DNA of 64,000 bases from Rhododendron vialii (Eukaryota; Streptophyta; Magnoliopsida; Ericales; Ericaceae), in the NCBI RefSeq assembly GCF_030253575.1, contig NC_080563.1, positions 37,613,501 through 37,677,500 of the forward strand, in the 5' to 3' direction. Below, one piece after another: positions 12,201 to 23,320 of the stretch. The position numbers and the translations under genes are program-made. Position 1 is the first letter of the stretch; the number at the start of each line of letters is the position of its first letter. The notes beneath the pieces are model-generated. The model was not told the DNA's origin and searched no databases. It saw only the letters and a program-made list of their open reading frames with translations.

Positions 12201-12652
12201 TCAAAATTGTTGCCATGTAGGTTTTCTGTCAGCCCATATTCGGGTTCGTTGAGGCCCGTTGCCAAGCCCGCTGGCCCGAAAGCAAATTCATAACAAGCGA
12301 GCATTCCATAAGCCTCCCGTTCTGTGTATCCTACAACTTCAACTTCAACTTCTTCAGACTGGTGTGGAGGACGGCCTACGTAATCGTGACGGCGGTTTTC
12401 GCGATGATATTCCCTTTCTTCAACGACTTCCTGGGGTTGATCGGGGCGGCATCGTTTTACCCGTTGACGGTGTATTTCCCCATAGAAATGCACATTGCAC
12501 AGACCAAAATACCCAAGTTTTCCTTCACGTGGATATGGCTCAAGATCTTGAGCTGGTCCTGTTTGGTTGTTTCACTTGTTGCTGCAGCTGGATCCATTCA
12601 GGGGTTGGCCCAAGACCTCAGGACATACAAGCCCTTCAAAACTATGAATTAA
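3711..12652 (+). CDS. AAP: Amino acid permease (AAP family, AAP6-like), seven exons
   Basis: This is a proton-coupled amino acid importer of the plasma membrane (AAAP/ATF1 family). Exons: 3711-3828, 4931-5164, 5558-5651, 7118-7332, 8329-8471, 11193-11420 and 12221-12652, summing to 1464 nt (487 aa, normal for the family), with reading frame preserved at every junction. Exon 1 gives the short soluble N-terminus ending LDDDGRPIRTG. Exon 2 begins the transmembrane core with TASAHIITAVIGSGVLSLAW. Exon 4 carries the conserved NCFHKHGH segment, exon 6 carries FYMLCGCLGYAAFG, and exon 7 carries FPFFNDFLGLIGAASF. The first in-frame ATG after the (GA)n UTR is taken as start. Intron 5 uses a GC donor (CAG/GCAACC). 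Similarity of exon 1 and of 'AVLMAFSFITYFTST' suggests the AAP6/AAP8 branch. The substrate range cannot be read from sequence. The gene looks intact. Confidence 0.93.
4409..4851. mobile_element. Foldback element in permease intron 1
   Basis: A long inverted repeat has its left arm at about 4409-4597 and its right arm at about 4662-4851, around a spacer of about 65 bp. Matched motifs include AGGTATACTGGGGATACCAA / TTGGTATCCCCGGTATACCT at the tips and ATGATCGGCACACGTGAAAA / TTTTCACGTGTGCCGATCAT near the centre. It ends about 80 bp before exon 2. There is no coding content. It is a different family from the GGGATCCCT hairpins. Confidence 0.8.
5652..7117 (+). other. Permease intron 3, no further gene
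   Basis: 1466 bp of AT-rich intron DNA between a GTGAGT donor and an AACCAG acceptor. I see no convincing transposon ends. A short reverse-strand frame at 6682-6966 looks like a chance reading of low-complexity DNA. Confidence 0.5.
7959..8141. mobile_element. hAT-type MITE in permease intron 4
   Basis: 183 bp starting TAGGGTTGCAATCAAGCC and ending with the complementary type TTTGTAGCCCTA. It is flanked by the exact 8-bp duplication CACAAAAC (7951-7958 and 8142-8149). The interior is full of AAGCTTGGCTCG and GAGCCGAGCC-like motifs shared with the elements at 1359-2246 and 50703-51980. Confidence 0.9.
8477..8564. repeat. Compound microsatellite (CT)n(TA)n(CA)n
   Basis: Three dinucleotide runs follow each other directly: CT (about 8478-8508), TA (about 8509-8540) and CA (about 8541-8564). 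The tract starts only a few bases after the GC donor of permease intron 5, so length changes here occur right next to a splice site. Confidence 0.95.
8566..8790. mobile_element. Decayed foldback MITE, copy 3
   Basis: It shares GGTTCCGGGGA, TTTTGATGATCCGAGCCGCTCA, GATCAGAACGTGATTTTAA and AATCAGCAAAAAAAATGACCGG-type segments with the hairpins at 1500-1854 and 8805-9160 (quoted here as families of motifs). The right arm is mostly lost or heavily diverged, so the hairpin is incomplete. It lies in permease intron 5. Confidence 0.6.
8805..9160. mobile_element. Foldback (hairpin) MITE, copy 2
   Basis: Nearly full-length inverted repeat of the same family as 1500-1854: tips GGTGAGGGATCCCTCATTTT and ATGAGGGATCCCTCACTT, centre ATTGAACGGTTC at about 8974-8985. 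It is bounded by a short (TA)n at 8791-8804 and a longer (TA)n at 9160-9204. It lies in permease intron 5, transcribed with the gene, and would fold into a hairpin of about 165 bp per arm. Confidence 0.8.
9568..9764. mobile_element. Palindromic MITE-like repeat (GTCCAAACGTGTTTTGGACGG family)
   Basis: The inverted ends are GGGGTGCAAATAAGGTAT and ATACCCAATCTGCACCCC. The inner arms carry CGAGCCGTCCAAACATGTTT and its complement around AATACGTTTGGACGGCTCG. Related sequence recurs at 11040-11130, 13537-13765, 46470-46680 and 47940-48110. I cannot assign a superfamily because the target duplication is not clear. Confidence 0.6.
11040..11130. repeat. Fragment of the GTCCAAACGTGTTTTGGACGG repeat family
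   Basis: The stretch CTTTTGGGTGGCAAGTGGATACC followed by CAGCCGTCCAAACGTGTTTTG matches the left half of the repeat seen complete at 13537-13765. It sits in intron 5, about 60 bp before permease exon 6, between branch-point distance and the upstream intron body. Confidence 0.55.
12094..12137. mobile_element. 44-bp minimal hAT remnant in permease intron 6
   Basis: TAGGGCTGTAAACGAGC at the left and GCTCATTTACAGCCCTA at the right are near-perfect inverted ends with only ten bases between them. They are flanked by CTCATTCG (12086-12093) and CTCATTAG (12138-12145), an 8-bp duplication with one mismatch. The ends match the larger hAT elements of this window, so this is an extreme internal deletion product. 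Confidence 0.8.
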
Positions 12653-12696
12653 ATTGAAATAGTATTTTGTATCCTAAAAATGTACTAATATTTTCC

Positions 12697-12702
12697 AATA
12701 AA
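12697..12702 (+). terminator. Poly(A) signal of the permease gene
   Basis: AATAAA stands 45 bp after the stop codon in an AT-rich 3' region, a plausible near-upstream element for 3' end formation. Confidence 0.5.
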
Positions 12703-13530
12703 AATGAATTTACAGTGTTGTCTAGATCAGTGGCGCTGTATTTAAGTATGAGATTATAAACCTTTTCCATTTGATCACAATGAGATTATAAACCTTGGCT
12801 GTTCATATAGAACAATTCGTTCGAGTACGTTACCGGGGATATTTACCTAAACTTCTGCTAACTTGTTAGGCACAACTTCTGTATCTACTTGTGAACAAAA
12901 AAACTTCAATATTTGAAGGTAAAAAAGCAAATAATCTGAAAATTATGTCTTGATACTTTCGGCTTTCCGTTTTTGGCAAAATCTGCTCTTAGTTTTTGGC
13001 CTGGGGTTTTTTGCAACACAAAAGGGACAATCTAGGGATGGCAACGGGGTAGGGTACGGATCGGCACCCCGATCCCCACTGGGGGTATTAGGTAAAGAAC
13101 CAAACCCGCCTCTCGATGAGGATCGGGGTTTCCCTGAACATACCCTATCCAAACCAAAAAATATGAGAAGTCAAGAATAAAACTAAATTGATATTTCTAT
13201 TTAGAAGTACCATCTCAATTGATATTTTGAGGATATTAAGTAGTTAATTGATAAGATTTCCTAATTAAAGAGGCAATTACTTGCATATATAACTATACTC
13301 AAGGAGTCAAGAATTCAATATTTCTTTTCGCCTCGGGTTGATAAGATTTCTTAGTTTTTGTAGCCTGCAGAGAATTTTACCAGAGTATTCTTCCTGATTT
13401 TTTGGTGGTTGAAAATACGTGACAGAATGGTCATAGACTCAGAGATCATAATGGTCTAACCCAGCTTAGAAATGTACAAAGTAAATTACAAACTAAAAAG
13501 CCAACCAAAAGTAAGGAGCGAGCCAATTCA
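12703..13530. other. Convergent intergenic region, part 1
   Basis: No gene seen. A fragment at about 13031-13150 beginning CTAGGGATGGCAACGGGG resembles the end of the hAT element at 21359-22354 (TAGGGATGGCAA), but its second end is not visible here. Confidence 0.4.
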
Positions 13531-13536
13531 TGGAGA

Positions 13537-13765
13537 AATTTTTAGGTGCCGAGCGGGCACCACGTGGTAGTACCCGTTAGCTATCCTAGCCGTCCAAATA
13601 TATTTTGGACGGCCCAGATTTATTACCTTTCTCTCCCCTCACCCAACCACTCTCTCTCCCCTTTTTCTTTCTCTAAAATCCGGACCATCCAAAACACGTT
13701 CGGAAAGTTGAGATTGCTGACGGGGTACTACGTGTGTGGTACCCGCCCGGCACCGAAAAACTTGT
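13537..13765. mobile_element. MITE-like inverted repeat, GTGCCG-ended
   Basis: The left end TTTTTAGGTGCCGAGCGGGC and the right end GCCCGGCACCGAAAAAC are complementary. The interior carries CAGCCGTCCAAATATATTTT / GACCATCCAAAACACGTTC and a CT-rich block. It is the most complete copy of the family with members at 9568, 11040, 46470 and 47940. Confidence 0.65.
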
Positions 13766-13769
13766 CCGA

Positions 13770-14890
13770 TTCATGAGATGTTTTCAGAAAATGAAAACAT
13801 AAAACGAAGACAATACCAAGAGGAACAATCTCAAACTAAATTGCACCACTAGCATCTGGAACTTCACATTTCAACATAAGCAGGCTACCAATTATCCTTT
13901 CAAGAGCCCAAAGAACAAAAAACTATCCCATCAAAACATCACTGTAAAATGCACCGAGATATCAACCAAATTTCCCCAAAATTGGAATAACACGTACAAT
14001 TATTTATCAATAACAATAAGTTATCCATAATAAAAATATTGCTGTCTTCCTGAATGCCGGATAATGAAAACAAAATTCTTTCAGCCTCTATTAAATGTCG
14101 GTAAGTTTTTTATGTCGTCTACCAAATTTCCCCAAAATTTGAACAAAAGCTGGCAACCAACCTTCCCCTTGGGAACACAGACTATAAACCAAACCATGTT
14201 ATCAACCAAATTAACCCCATAAATTCTAAATACTACCAGATAAACAAATCGAAATTCTTTCTTCCCCTTTGTTGTGGGTAAGTATGCACTGCTCATAAGA
14301 ACACCGACTATGCATAAGATATAAAGACGACCCAAGTCACACTAGACCAAGATAGGACCGGAAAAGGAGAGAAAACCACATAAACACACATGCACGTGAA
14401 CATAAATAAGGAGACAAGTGATAAGTTCGAAATTCAGATTTGCTTCCCATGATTTTAAAATCTCATCCATTACAAACAAAGTCAATTATCATTCCGATTG
14501 CTTCCCCTTGTTCCTTACATTTGACAACAAGCGAAGATACATTTCACATACAGACGACTCTCGCAAATTTTCCAAGATTAATCTGCAAAGTTTCTGTGCT
14601 GCCCTAGGAATGTCCACAACTAAGTTCCAACTACTCGGAAATGACAAAAATTAGAAGTCCAACATTGCCCAGCCACCCTGTTCTTCAGTTGAGGTACCAA
14701 GTTCTAAACACCAAAAGTAAGTTTTTATGTATTAAGCTATTTCTTGCAAGTTGTAATAACAATTAAATTATTTAAGTGAGGAATATACTACCACCAAACT
14801 GCATGCGAAATACCAAACACACTATCACAGAAAGGTTTTCATTTTCATGGCCACATAGAACAAGAATAAAAATAAAGCCTTACCTCCATA
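13770..14890. other. Convergent intergenic region, part 2, with KH-gene 3' UTR
   Basis: AT-rich DNA between the convergent permease and KH genes. The bases just below 14897 should be the 3' UTR of the minus-strand KH gene. No separate gene is supported. Confidence 0.4.
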
Positions 14891-14896
14891 CAAAGA

Positions 14897-17800
14897 TCAA
14901 GAAGCTTCCGTCTCACTAAGCACAAATGCTTGAATAAGACTTTGTGCAGCATGGGTTTGCTCAGGTGTGCCAGATATTGTAATCTTGGTTTCAGTTGCCC
15001 CAGGTTTGGGATCAGTGATGGTAACTTTAGCATCAGAAATCTGCAAGTGTGTCAAAATTTGCAACTTCCTTGATTAAGGGTATTACCAAAAACCAGATCA
15101 AAAGTAAAAGTAACATCAATATCAAGGTCGTGACTCGTGAGGACCAAGAATGTGTCCCTAAAGTGATTTGTTTGTTAATCAGCGAGGTTTTTACCCTCCA
15201 GCGTGTATATCCAGAAAGATTGCAAAATTGAAAAGACACTTCCACACCTTACATAAAGCAAGTGAAAAAAAAAAAATCCCAGTAGCAATCAAGGTGACAA
15301 TAAGATGATCAAATCCAGTTCAAAAAACACAAATGATGATCCTTTGCTTATTTCCATATGTTGATTTAGTTTCTACTTATTTCCCTATGATCACCATGAT
15401 TAATACTAATTCCTCTATTTTCGAGTATGGGGAAAAAAAATTCAGTACTGGAATTCCATTATAATAGAAAATATAATTAATTTTCCTATACTAATCCCTT
15501 TTGGGGCACTTCAAATACTACTTAATCTATTTATCAACCAGTAGAGGGTTTCAAGAACCAGTGTAAGAAAATCATTTCTGATAATGCACACATCTGGATT
15601 CCTTGACCTCCGTGTTTCAAATAAAGACATAAAAAAGAGGCAGACAGCAACATATTCTTTGGGATGTGAAGACCCGTATCAATGAGTTATTTTCATAGAA
15701 GAAAAAAATCACATCTGATTTCAACAAGAGAGTAAGGAAAAATAGATAATATTTGATTTTGATTCCTTGAACTCTGCATTGTACATAAGGATTTCTTTGT
15801 GTGCGCAAACAAAAAGGGGTAAATATACAACTTCCATGAAATGGAAAGATTACAATAATACTGAACAAAATTAAACATCAATAGTTTCTGCCCTAACAAT
15901 GCTTGACCAAGCTCTTTGAAGAAACACTAGAACATTCCCACATGCAAATAAAGATTCAATAGAGTTTCAAACTCCGCAAAAGGTAATTTCAAGTAATGTG
16001 ATTCACACACGCAAATAAGAGCACTTAAGAGAAGGACGAAAGACGATTAGCAGACGAAAAAATACCTCACGAATTCGTTTCAGACATCCACCATCCTCTC
16101 CATAAATAACAGGAACAACAGAACGAGGGACAACAACTTCCACAGTGGTGTTTGTGATTATTGCAAGATGACTTCCTCTGCATATAATAGATCAGATGTA
16201 AGTAATTTAATAAAATTCTAGACAGTAACATAATTCGAGCAAACAATTGGATAAGAAATATTAACGAGTCAAAAAGCTTGTATGAATAGCTCTACGAAGT
16301 ACCGACCCTCCAAATCCAACCATCCTCCTTTGGGGAGCTCCTGGATATTCCGGCATGCCTAAAGGCCCACCACCTTCAGTTAGTCCCTACGACCCATTCA
16401 GGAAGATTAGTAAATTATCCACACACAAAAATGCACAAATGCATTGGGTAAATGGTATCTTTCCTATCTTTGAACACACTATTACACAATATGCTTCTCT
16501 CTCAAAAGATATTCCTACAGAAACCCCATCTGAAAACCCACGATGATAATTTTGGTATGCCGCAAACACTGCAAGAATAAAAAGAAAATGTTTTATGAGT
16601 GAGATAGTGAAGGATTGATACCTGAGGACCCCATGCTGAAGATGGATTTCTTTCTGAAATGTTATGGGGCATGCCCGGTCTGTGAATATTGTGCATAAAT
16701 GGAGGGCGGTCATCATGTGGTTGAAAGCCCCCATGTGGAGGCATACCACCAAAAGCATCAAACTTATGAAATGGCGGTCCTAAATTCGAATGCATTCCTG
16801 GCGGTGAAATATCCCTTCCTCCATATGAAGGGAATGGAGGTGGTTGATCTGGAAAATGATGATCCATAGATGGAAATGCATCACGGAAGAAGTGATCCCG
16901 CAACCTAGAGGTTATATGCATAAGAGCATCTTGTACTGTTTCAAAATCTCCATTTACCTGTCAGAAAAGAGTCCCTGTTAAGCTAAAAGTGAAGACACAA
17001 GGCAGTAAAGGTTGCTATAACTAGGCAACACCCACTAAAAAAAGCACAAAATACAGTCATAACTAGTTTGGAGAGCACTCATAAAATATACAAAAGTTGA
17101 GAGGACAATTATAGAACATGATCTTTACTGTTGTGTATGCAAACAAGAACGGTCAAAAGAAGCAACGTGCCTGGAGCCATACCTGAACTACTTCTTCATT
17201 ATTGGAAGCTCCCTTCGGAAGTTGATCCTTCCCCAGTATACGTATATGAGCCCCAGATAACTTCCTCATTTCGGTAATAACAGAACCAGCCTTCCCAAGA
17301 AGGCAACCTATTTGATGAGACGAGACAAGAAGTTTTGCTGTCACGGTATTCTCCTTGCTCTCCGGTGTAGCCCTTACTATTCTTGACACGACACGAAGGA
17401 CTGCATCTTGTGCAGCTGATATTCTCTCTTCTGGGTGCTGTATTAGTTGTTTCAGACACAAATGTCAGCATTGTTTTCTTTTAACTGAACCAACCACCAA
17501 AATATTTCAGCCGGTGTAGAAAAGTTACATGGACTTATAGGCATCTTAAAGCATATCTAACAGCAACTCCAACCATTGTCTCTAAACTAAAAACCAAATG
17601 AAGTTTTCAATTAAAAAAAGTGCATGTAGAGAACACTAATATTCATCAGAACTCCAACCCTAATCTCTATTTTCAAAAGAACACAAACATTACCTCATTC
17701 CCACCAAAATTCCAAACAAGCAATTTCCAATTTTTGGCCAATGTAAATAATGTGGACTTCATTTTAAAGGTGTCATCAATATCTTGTTAATAGTAAGGTT

Positions 17801-19750
17801 AGTACCAATTCTCTAACAATTGGATTGAAAATATGATAGCATTATCATCACAAAACAGAAAAGTGAAAAGTAATGGAGACTCTTCTCTATTTTTAGAGTG
17901 CATCGTCACAAATAGAAACTCAAAAGGAGATCTCTATTCTAGAGATCAAATATAGACTTTGATTGGAGTTGTTTGTTCTCTGTTTTGGGGAGATAAAAAG
18001 CTTTGTTGGAGTTACACAAAGCAATTTGAAAGTGTTAAAAGCAATTTCAAAGAGTCAAACCGTACCGCAGGACCAGATATGACAATAATGCGGTCATCTG
18101 AATCAGACAAACGATCCTGAACTTTGATTTCACAACCAGACTCGTGCTGAAGTGACTTGACAATAGTTCCTCCTTTTCCAATTACGCCTCCTACCTTCTC
18201 CTCAGGGCACAGTAAACGGAAGGTCAGAATATCATCATGAGGGTTCATGTGGCCAGGAGCATGAGGAGGGAAAGGATAGTTTGGTGGTGGGTACACTTCT
18301 GGCCTAGAAAAATGATTGCCAAATGAATGAGATGATGGCCGGCCAGGATTGGCAGAAAAGGGGTCCTGATCACGAGGTGAATTCTCCAGAAGCTGCTGAG
18401 AAACAGATTGAAGAGCTTTCCTAACCGTATCCACTAACCCGGTAATCTGCACGAAGATTATAGATTACACTCTGTAAGAAATATTAACACCAACAAGTAT
18501 TCCTTGTTAACGAGATATATTTTGATTATACTACTGTTATTAAGACTGATTGCTAAAACAGGTTGTATTTACACCTAAGCGCCCATCTAGGGGTGAGGTG
18601 TACTTTAAGAGCTAGGCACATATCCAACGAGTGGCAAGTCACTCAAATTAAAGCTAAAAACCTTCAACCAAACAGCTTGGATCCCAACATGAAATAAAGC
18701 TGCCAAGTGATTGCTGGTTTTATTTTTCAAACGCATCCTCATCTAACTGGAAAAATGAAGAAGAATTAGCGAAGAATAAAATCGTTGGCATATTAGTTTA
18801 CCCTCAAATCTGGCACTCCAAGCTGAGGCTGGGCACCATGATGGTTTTCCCCTTTTTCTTTCTAAGATTTTCGATTGAATAAAAAATGATTTGCTTTCCC
18901 CTAAATTTTGACTCCAAGAAGCTTCATCCTCCACGCAACTGATGTGCACATCGAAATGACAGCAAAACTCAAATGCTTAACGTAGTCTAGTCTATTTGCC
19001 ACCTAATGGCCCATGAAAAATGGATGAAATCCAAACTCACGAATGTATAACCAAAATTACCTGAAGCAGCTCATCATCAGGAGATGCACAGGGAGGCAGT
19101 TTGTCCCGAGGAAGAATACGGATCTGGGCCCCACTATCAGAGGCCATTTGCTTGATTACGCTGCCACTTTTTCCCAAAAGGCAGCCTACTTGACTGGAGA
19201 GCACAAGTAACCTCACAACAAATGTGGAAGACTTGTCACTCTCTCCATCCCCTCCATCTGTCTCTAATTCTCCTTCAACCATTCTTTCGAAAACAAGTAA
19301 AAGGGCTTTCTGAGCAGAAGACATTCCCTTTTCAGATTGTACATCTTCCACAGGAATGGATTGCTTATCTTCATCATCCTCATTTTGACCATTTGCATCA
19401 TCAACCTCTTCAGCTTTGTTAGTGTCATCAACATCCTCCTTGCTCCGCTCAGCAGCAACTTCACTCTCTTTATCAGAACCTATTATAACAATTATTCTCT
19501 CATCACATCCAGCGACAGTTTCCTCAACTCTTATCTTTGCACCAGTTTCCTGACGTATTTGTGATATGATGCCGCCTCCTTTCCCAATAACACTGCCAAT
19601 TTTTGAAACAAGGCAAAGTACACGAAAAACACAATTGCCACGAGAAACTTTCAATGGTAAATTTTGCGACTTGTGCCACTTCCCTTTACCATTTGGTTCT
19701 GTAAGCCTCCGATCATACTGTCTCTTGGAAGGCGTCAATTGAACTGACAT
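14897..19750 (-). CDS. Five-KH-domain RNA-binding protein, seven coding exons
   Basis: Coding exons on the minus strand: 19750-19061, 18446-18066, 17437-17183, 16957-16622, 16386-16307, 16177-16066 and 15040-14897. They total 1998 nt (665 aa) with an unbroken frame. The start is the ATG of MSVQLTPSKRQYD, and an intron acceptor (TACAG) 20 bp upstream indicates a spliced 5' UTR. KH1 and KH2 lie in exon 1 (GSVIGKGG, GCLLGKSG) around an acidic linker, KH3 in exon 2 (GGVIGKGG), KH4 in exon 3 (GCLLGKAG). Exon 4 is a Pro/Gly/His-rich linker, and KH5 spans exons 6-7 (YGEDGGCLKRIRE). All five GXXG loops are present. It resembles the plant poly(C)-binding-type proteins related to HEN4 and to Arabidopsis At5g15270/At4g18375. 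A nuclear role in pre-mRNA processing is inferred from the family. Confidence 0.92.
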
Positions 19751-19774
19751 TTCGAGAAATACTCCCAGACCTGT

Positions 19775-20940
19775 ACAAATTGCGATCAATAGAAGAAACA
19801 TCAAAATTGGGAGCCGTCTTAACAAAATATCTACAAGAATAAGAGCACCCCCCTCAAAGTTCTTTATCTGTGCTTTCGGGTTCTAAATTTGCGCCTGCCA
19901 ATAGCCCCAGACTGAAAGCCCTACTATTGACAGGCATGGGAGACTGCATTCCTGATTTCTATCTCAGCCTAAGTGTCAGTAAAGTGTGAAATGTAAAAGT
20001 GGTGTCAAACAAGTGCTCAAAGGGTGTTAGTGTCTAAGACAAGACATCTCCTCCATCTAAGCCATATTTATTTAAGTCATACATAGATGGTTTCTAATTG
20101 TCTATGAAGTCTAATAAAGACGGACATTATTACCTACCATAACGAGATTAACTGAATTGATGTTGAATATTAACTTAAGTCTGAATAAATTATGACAGTT
20201 ACCCTTTTCCTCTCTTGTAAGTTTGCTCTTCTAGTTCATATTCTTTTGATATCCCATCTTATTCTTGTTTCATAACAAACAAGCTTTTACCCATGTTCCT
20301 TTTAGTGGTGTATGATGAAGGAATGAGAGCTAAAAACGGAGATCAGCTACTTACCTTCCGAAAAACAATAGGGGGTTCTGAAGGAGAGTCTCATAGTTAT
20401 TCATTGCGACTAGAATCTTGAGTGGGTAACGGAGGCAGGTGGGGAATAAAGGTGTGAACTGGTAATGGTACCAATGTGCGTACTGTTTTGGTCACTTGTA
20501 TAGTACTTAGCAGTACCAGTACAGTTTGAGATATTTTTCTTCATTTATCATCATAAATGAAACATACGGAGTCAATCAGTCAAACTACAAAACAATTATG
20601 ATGATACTACTACTAGGACATTATTCTTCACTAATTCAGTACCGTCATAACATCACTGATTCTTACATTTAGCATAATGAATTCAGTATTATTATGTAAT
20701 ATGCAAGACATAAGACTAGTTATTGAATGTTTTCAATTTTTTGGTCAAAATCAATATTGAATAAAAATACCCATCTTAAACGCAGTTGTCTGGTCCGCAA
20801 AACAAGGACTCAAAGATGATAAAAAATTTCAAGAAAATTCTCACTTTTTTTATAAATTGAAAAAAACTCATTGATATCTAGTAAATTGTAGTTAACCTTG
20901 TTTTGCAAATCAAACAAACATTTTGGGATGAGAGAGTATA
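19775..20940. other. Region upstream of the KH coding start
   Basis: Probably the 5' UTR intron(s) of the minus-strand KH gene, since an acceptor precedes its ATG. No coding sequence or clear transposon ends are seen. Composition is AT-rich. Confidence 0.4.
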
Positions 20941-20942
20941 TG

Positions 20943-21021
20943 ATTGACAAAACAATGAGAAATCCCACAAATACTATATATTTCTAGAGGAATGTTGGCA
21001 AAGACAAAAAGAGCTTCTTTA

Positions 21022-21055
<34 letters not shown>

Positions 21056-21209
21056 CGCGCGCACCATCTTCGCATAAAGATTTCTTATTTTGATAAGACT
21101 TAGGAGTAATGGATGACGTGACATTTGTAAATTGACAAAACAATGAGAAATCCCACCAATACTATATATTTCTAGAGGAATGTTGGCAAAGACAAAAAGA
21201 GCTTCTTTA

Positions 21210-21257
<48 letters not shown>

Positions 21258-21321
21258 CCATCTTCGCATAAAGATTTCTTATTTTGATAAGACTTAGGAG
21301 TAATGGATGACGTGACATTTG
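20943..21321. repeat. Tandem duplication, 188-bp unit, with (GT)n(GA)n
   Basis: The block starting ATTGACAAAACAATGAGAAA and ending GGATGACGTGACATTTGT occurs at 20943-21130 and again at 21131-21321. The copies are almost identical outside the GT/GA microsatellite, which is longer in copy 2 and interrupted by GCGCGC in copy 1. This points to a recent duplication. Confidence 0.9.
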
Positions 21322-21358
21322 TTAGCCAAATACATCAACCAAAGAAGTGTTCTAAAAG

Positions 21359-21539
21359 TAGGGATGGCAAAGTGAACCGAACCGATGGGTACCCGAACCG
21401 TAATCGAAATTTTTCCCCGAACCATAACTGAAAAATTCCCCGTGGGTATGGGTATGGTTGAGGCCTTGGATAACCAAACGGGTATCGTTCGGGTATGGTT
21501 TAGTAGATTCCCGAACCGATCCCCAACCGAACCGAACCG

Positions 21540-21588
<49 letters not shown>

Positions 21589-22354
21589 AGTCCAGTGGTC
21601 GAAGTGCATATGTCATAAATTTAAGATTTAAGGGCCTGACGTGTGATAACCCTTTATTTATAATTAATTAGGGTTACAATTAATAGCACAAATTCATACC
21701 TCAAACCCACCCATCCTCTCCTCTACGTTGGAGAGAACCCCTCACGGCCTCACCGCTGCTCGTCCTCCCTCTCTGTCTGTCTCTCTCTCTCTCAGACATG
21801 AGACACTCCCCCCCAACCTGATCAGTTTCTCCGGAACAAAACTCAGGCGCTTATGAACTCGTTTATGTTTTAGCTTTCTGCGTATTCCTTCTGTTCATCT
21901 CCCTGCCAGGCCCGAATCTCTATAATTTGCCCCTCTTCTTCTCATCATATGTTAGGGGCTTGGGCTCGAAAGCCGGCCTTGTTCAACAAGCCCCTTTATT
22001 AGGTTGGTTGCTTGTTTCTACACAGATCGGAGGCTCCGGAGATCGGCCACTCCGGCGACGTCCAAACATACGTACTTCTCTCTCTCTTTGTTACTCCCCT
22101 TTCTTCTCTCATCGATTAGAACCCACCCACAAAACTTGAAATCGTTCAAAATTTTCAGATCTGCGCATCACAGTTGTCATTTGGTTCGGGTACCCAATTG
22201 GTTTAGGGATTACCCGAACCCCGAATGGTTCGGTTATGGTTTCTTGTTACTCTCCCCGTTCGGGTATCAGGGCGGATATGGGTAGGGGTTTAGTTTCGGG
22301 GATCGGGTACGGAATTCCTCATATCCGCCCTGAATGCCCCGATTGCCATCCCTA
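21359..22354. mobile_element. hAT-type non-autonomous element, about 1 kb
   Basis: It starts TAGGGATGGCAA and ends TTGCCATCCCTA. An exact 8-bp duplication TCTAAAAG flanks it (21351-21358 and 22355-22362). Subterminal regions repeat GAACCGAACC and CGGGTATGG motifs. A (TA)n run lies at 21542-21586. The interior (about 21700-22180) is CT-rich and reads like a captured 5' UTR, but no transposase or recognised protein is present. Confidence 0.9.
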
Positions 22355-22362
22355 TCTAAAAG

Positions 22363-23320
22363 TTGATTGCAAGAAACCTCAAAGCATGTTGCACCGATAT
22401 GGATACAAGCAGGAGCAGAGTGTGGAGTGAGCAAAATAGGAAGAGACAGCCGGAACATGCAAGAAAACAAGTAAAAATTAAAGCAAAATAAACGAGCTTA
22501 GTAATAAACCTTAAACTTTTGAAATGTTCCCAATTCAAACCATCGGTTAAGCTCCATTTAAAGACTCTACTTTCTACTTCTACCACCACCATCACCATCA
22601 GCAGTGGCGAGCACCTATCCCACCGCCTGATCTCCATCTTTGACACCACTGGTTCATCCCTTTGCCCACCCATAAAACCACCAAACCCCTTGCCCCCAAT
22701 ATTGGCACCACCTAGAGAGAAGAAACATGCGACATCAAGGCTTTCGGAACCTTGCCCGGCAATTATACCCACCAATTTCCACCTCCTTTGAGAAAATTTG
22801 TAGCTGCTTCCATGGATTCAATGCCTCACATTAAATTTCAAATCTTTCTTTAAACAAAATCCAACCAAGGACAGAGCAGAGGGCGTGGTGCAGCCTCGCA
22901 GGTGGTTCAAATCATCTATAATTAACTTCTATTCGATATGTGTATATATCTAGGGCGTGGGCATAACTTGCGCATATGTAGAATCAAAAAATGTCAAAAA
23001 TATGTGCTGCTATAAAGTGCTTCACCCTACAATAAACCTCTGAAAATCACGAAAATATAAAAGAGCAGAATCAGTAATTCTTCCCAGAAAGCAGCATGCA
23101 ACAAAAGTAAGATCTTCACCCTATAAGGAGCCGGCAGAGGTGGCTCGGAGAGGGAGCTGCTGCAAGGGGACGAGAGGGATGCGCAACAGCAATTTTAGTT
23201 GCAGGTGAGGTTCGCCGGAGAGGGGGCTAAATGGGAGAGTAACTATGGATGACGGTGGTCTAATCTTTAGACTACCTACATGGTAGGTTTTAATAATGGG
23301 TGGTAGTAATAGGATCAATG
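22363..23320. other. Intergenic DNA, no recognised gene
   Basis: Two opposing frames near 22360-22790 show no family resemblance. I see no transposon ends in this stretch. Confidence 0.4.

Noticed and set aside
12194..12657. Alternative frames of 99 and 132 codons across permease exon 7
   Set aside because: Exon 7 in the frame ending at 12652 matches the permease family exactly; the others are shadows.
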